Origin: UBA1723 sp045629285
GTDB lineage: Bacteria; Bacteroidota; Bacteroidia; Bacteroidales; Paludibacteraceae
Reading direction: 5' to 3'
Assembly (NCBI GenBank): GCA_045629285.1
Contig: JAZQQY010000029.1
Span: forward strand, 1 to 64,000
DNA: 64,000 nt
Shown here one piece after another: positions 61,901-64,000 of the stretch. The notes under the pieces were generated by a model. The model was not told the DNA's origin, ran no database searches, and saw only the letters and a list, made by a program, of their open reading frames with translations. Every line of letters begins with the position of its first letter. Within the stretch, counting starts at the first letter, position 1. Position numbers and translations under genes: made by a program.

Positions 61901-64000
61901 TTATTCTGTAATTTTCACTATAGAAGAAGCTGTATGTGCATTCGTGGCTGTATCATACATATCCTCACATAGAGTCGACGGTACGGTGAAATCTCCGCAA
62001 TATGCAGCACGTAGCTTCATCTTGAATGTCTTCACTTTATACTTGTACAACTCAAAATGCCAGATTTTCTTATCGTCACGCTGGTCAACATACTCGCAGC
62101 CATCGTTGTCCGACGCAATATCGTTCCATGGTTCAAATCCTGAAGGCCATGCGTACGACAATGCCATCAAACGTGAATCCTCAGTTCCAGAAGCATTCTT
62201 CACTACGATTCGTGCTGTAATCTCTGCACCCTGCTTCAAATTAGCGATTGAAATCTCTTTTCCGGACTCATTCTCATAGACGACGCTGATCTCCAAACCT
62301 TGGTTTGCAGCAGACAATGTCTCTGTAGGAGATGGTTTGCGTGATAGACAAAGAGTAGCGTAAGTAGTAGACGAATTATTGTTCTTGACTACACACTCAC
62401 CAGCGTTAGGATCAAGATCAACAGTTGGTGTATTCTGTGTAGCCTTGCCTGAATCATCTTTCTGAACTGACGATGCGACTGTCTTGATTGTCTTTCCACC
62501 CTGGATTACAGATGAATTTGCAGTAGAAGAAAGGACATTGCTTAATCTGTTCATCGCCAACATTGAGTATGCAGTCTCGTATGTACAGCAACTCTGGGCA
62601 TTGTACTTATCAGCAATATACTTGGCCACATCAAATGCCTGTTTAGTATTGCCACTTATCACCAATGCTTCAAGCCACAATGCACGGTCTCTCAATCGTG
62701 AACCGAATGTCCAATCACGGCTCCAGTGGTAACGATATGTTTCAATCTTCTCGTCAGTCACTTCATTTAGAATTGACGTCGCGATATTACTCTTTCCTGC
62801 CAACGAGTAAGCTGAAGCAAGTAGAATCTTCGAAGCAACAGTCTGGCTCGACAACTTCTCCTTCATCTTGTTCATTGCTGCCTCATCAGCCTTCTTTGCC
62901 AAAGCCAAAGTATAAAGACGGTATGCCTGAGTAGTGCGGTTGTTATCCTCACGAGCTCTTGACTTCTGGTAACTCAACCATCTGTCGTACACTTCGTCTG
63001 GCACAGAATATCCCTTGCTTCTCGCCTCTACCAACACATGTCCAGCCATATTAGTGATCCACTCATTGATATCATTGTCACCAGGCCAGTAGATGAACGC
63101 ACCATTCGATTTCTGGCGTCCGTAAAGAACTGTCAAATAGTGGTTGACCTCATTTTGCAACGCCTGCTTCATGTCTGGGTTAATGAACTTCTCTGCGTTC
63201 AAATAGAACAACAATCGGCTCGACACCTGCTCACTACAGCAGTATGGGTAGTGGATCATCGTCAAGAATGCAGCCTGGACATCGATGTTTGGCATCGGAC
63301 TGATTGTCACTTTGGCGTTGTTTGTAGTATTCTTCACAAATGGAGTCCATGAGAAAGAAGCTTCCGGTTCCACAACCTTAGACTGACTGTTTACAATAAT
63401 AGGCTGAGGATTTCTCACCTCAATTGCGATATCCTCACTTGTCTGCATTGCACCGGATGCCTTGATCTTCACATGTGCCATGCCCTCCTTAGTTGGATCA
63501 CACTTCAAATCAAAATAAACCATCTTATCTCCTGCGACGGTGAAGTTCACACTCTTAGAATTTGAACCTACGATAGAAAGTGGACCATCTACCGCAACAG
63601 TCACTGTGGCTGTCTGGCCTGACTTGACCGATGAGAATACGTTGACTGGCAACTTCACATTCTCGCCGTTTGTAAGCACACGTGGAAGTGAGCTCATCAC
63701 CATCAATGGCGACGATACTGTTGTTGTCTTATCAGCGCTACCGTATGCCTTCTCTCCGTCGCAAGCCACAACCATTGTGCGGACGCTACCGACATACATA
63801 GGCAACTGTAGTTCATGTTCTTTTGTCTCACCAGCCTTCAATGTGAATGGTCCGATAAACTTCACAACTGGCTTGAATCTCTTCTCCTTCTGAGCCGATT
63901 TCTTGATTGAGACGTCACCACCGACACTCAAGATATTCTGGAAATAATCTGTTGATGCTCCAACGACGTCGGCATACATATCGTAAGTGTAGACATTAAG
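61901..64000 (-). CDS. Bacterial alpha-2-macroglobulin family protein (3' part, runs off the window)
   Basis: The frame is open to the window edge; at least 699 residues of the C-terminal part are present. Macroglobulin-like beta domains (PVVKFIGPFTLKAGETKEHELQLP ...) precede the thioester motif CSEQ in PYCCSEQVSSRLLFYL, about 250 residues into the visible part. A helical thioester domain (HVLVEARSKGYSVPDEVYDRW, ETAYSMLAMNRL) and a receptor-binding-like C-terminus follow. Such periplasmic or surface proteins trap attacking proteases and act with PbpC to repair breached peptidoglycan. The start and signal peptide lie outside the window. Confidence 0.92.
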   Translation of the reverse strand, partial: LNVYTYDMYADVVGASTDYFQNILSVGGDVSIKKSAQKEKRFKPVVKFIGPFTLKAGETKEHELQLPMYVGSVRTMVVACDGEKAYGSADKTTTVSSPLMVMSSLPRVLTNGENVKLPVNVFSSVKSGQTATVTVAVDGPLSIVGSNSKSVNFTVAGDKMVYFDLKCDPTKEGMAHVKIKASGAMQTSEDIAIEVRNPQPIIVNSQSKVVEPEASFSWTPFVKNTTNNAKVTISPMPNIDVQAAFLTMIHYPYCCSEQVSSRLLFYLNAEKFINPDMKQALQNEVNHYLTVLYGRQKSNGAFIYWPGDNDINEWITNMAGHVLVEARSKGYSVPDEVYDRWLSYQKSRAREDNNRTTQAYRLYTLALAKKADEAAMNKMKEKLSSQTVASKILLASAYSLAGKSNIATSILNEVTDEKIETYRYHWSRDWTFGSRLRDRALWLEALVISGNTKQAFDVAKYIADKYNAQSCCTYETAYSMLAMNRLSNVLSSTANSSVIQGGKTIKTVASSVQKDDSGKATQNTPTVDLDPNAGECVVKNNNSSTTYATLCLSRKPSPTETLSAANQGLEISVVYENESGKEISIANLKQGAEITARIVVKNASGTEDSRLMALSYAWPSGFEPWNDIASDNDGCEYVDQRDDKKIWHFELYKYKVKTFKMKLRAAYCGDFTVPSTLCEDMYDTATNAHTASSIVKITE

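Overview
The window looks like a chromosome segment from a member of the order Bacteroidales (Bacteroidota). Three things point there. Promoters have the Bacteroidota form (TTTG, 19-21 bp, TAnnTTTG). Several secreted proteins end in type IX secretion (T9SS) sorting domains. The family content also fits: oxaloacetate decarboxylase GAB, PPi-dependent phosphofructokinase, and DUF4199, DUF5723 and FISUMP-type proteins. Family or genus cannot be fixed from the sequence alone. Most genes lie on the minus strand.

Layout. 0-7 kb: UDP-sugar dehydrogenase, a divergent Crp/Fnr regulator, and the sodium-pumping decarboxylase operon oadGAB. 6-10 kb: serB, truA and a PAP2 phosphatase, plus a small protein of unknown function. 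9.7-17.9 kb: a 2292-residue T9SS surface protein followed by a co-directional outer-membrane barrel. 18-22.6 kb: pckA, a two-helix membrane protein and transketolase. 22.8-27.9 kb: a dense minus-strand block with nucleoid-associated protein, DUF4199, GT2 glycosyltransferase, a membrane-anchored protein, nitroreductase, and a lipoprotein/barrel pair. 28-30 kb: a FISUMP lipoprotein, then a 1.2-kb stretch without an accepted protein gene. That stretch has a canonical promoter, hairpins, a strong terminator and a four-copy leader motif. 30-33 kb: TRIC channel, Fur, CDF-like protein, ribH and a TPR protein. 33.5-38.4 kb (plus strand): pheT, yebC and PPi-PFK.

38.5-45.2 kb holds a four-gene restriction-modification operon of the LlaJI kind: two cytosine-C5 methyltransferases, an McrB-like AAA+ subunit and an endonuclease subunit. 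It is followed by a decayed intergenic region and a frameshifted DUF4143 ATPase remnant. 46-61 kb mixes a serine-acetyltransferase-like enzyme, a DUF5723 outer-membrane protein, exported proteins (DUF4874/DUF4832, metallophosphoesterase, GH5-CBM6), pyrK-pyrD and an orphan adenine methyltransferase. The window ends with penicillin-binding protein 1C and the 3' part of a bacterial alpha-2-macroglobulin, a known functional pair.

The most unusual signal lies outside the genes. At least twelve short intergenic arrays are built from several unrelated 7-bp units. They cluster at 3' ends of genes, often abut intrinsic terminators, and in several cases supply the stop codon and last codons of the upstream gene. 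The second is the 29.1-29.9 kb region. No tRNA, rRNA, CRISPR array or insertion sequence was recognised.
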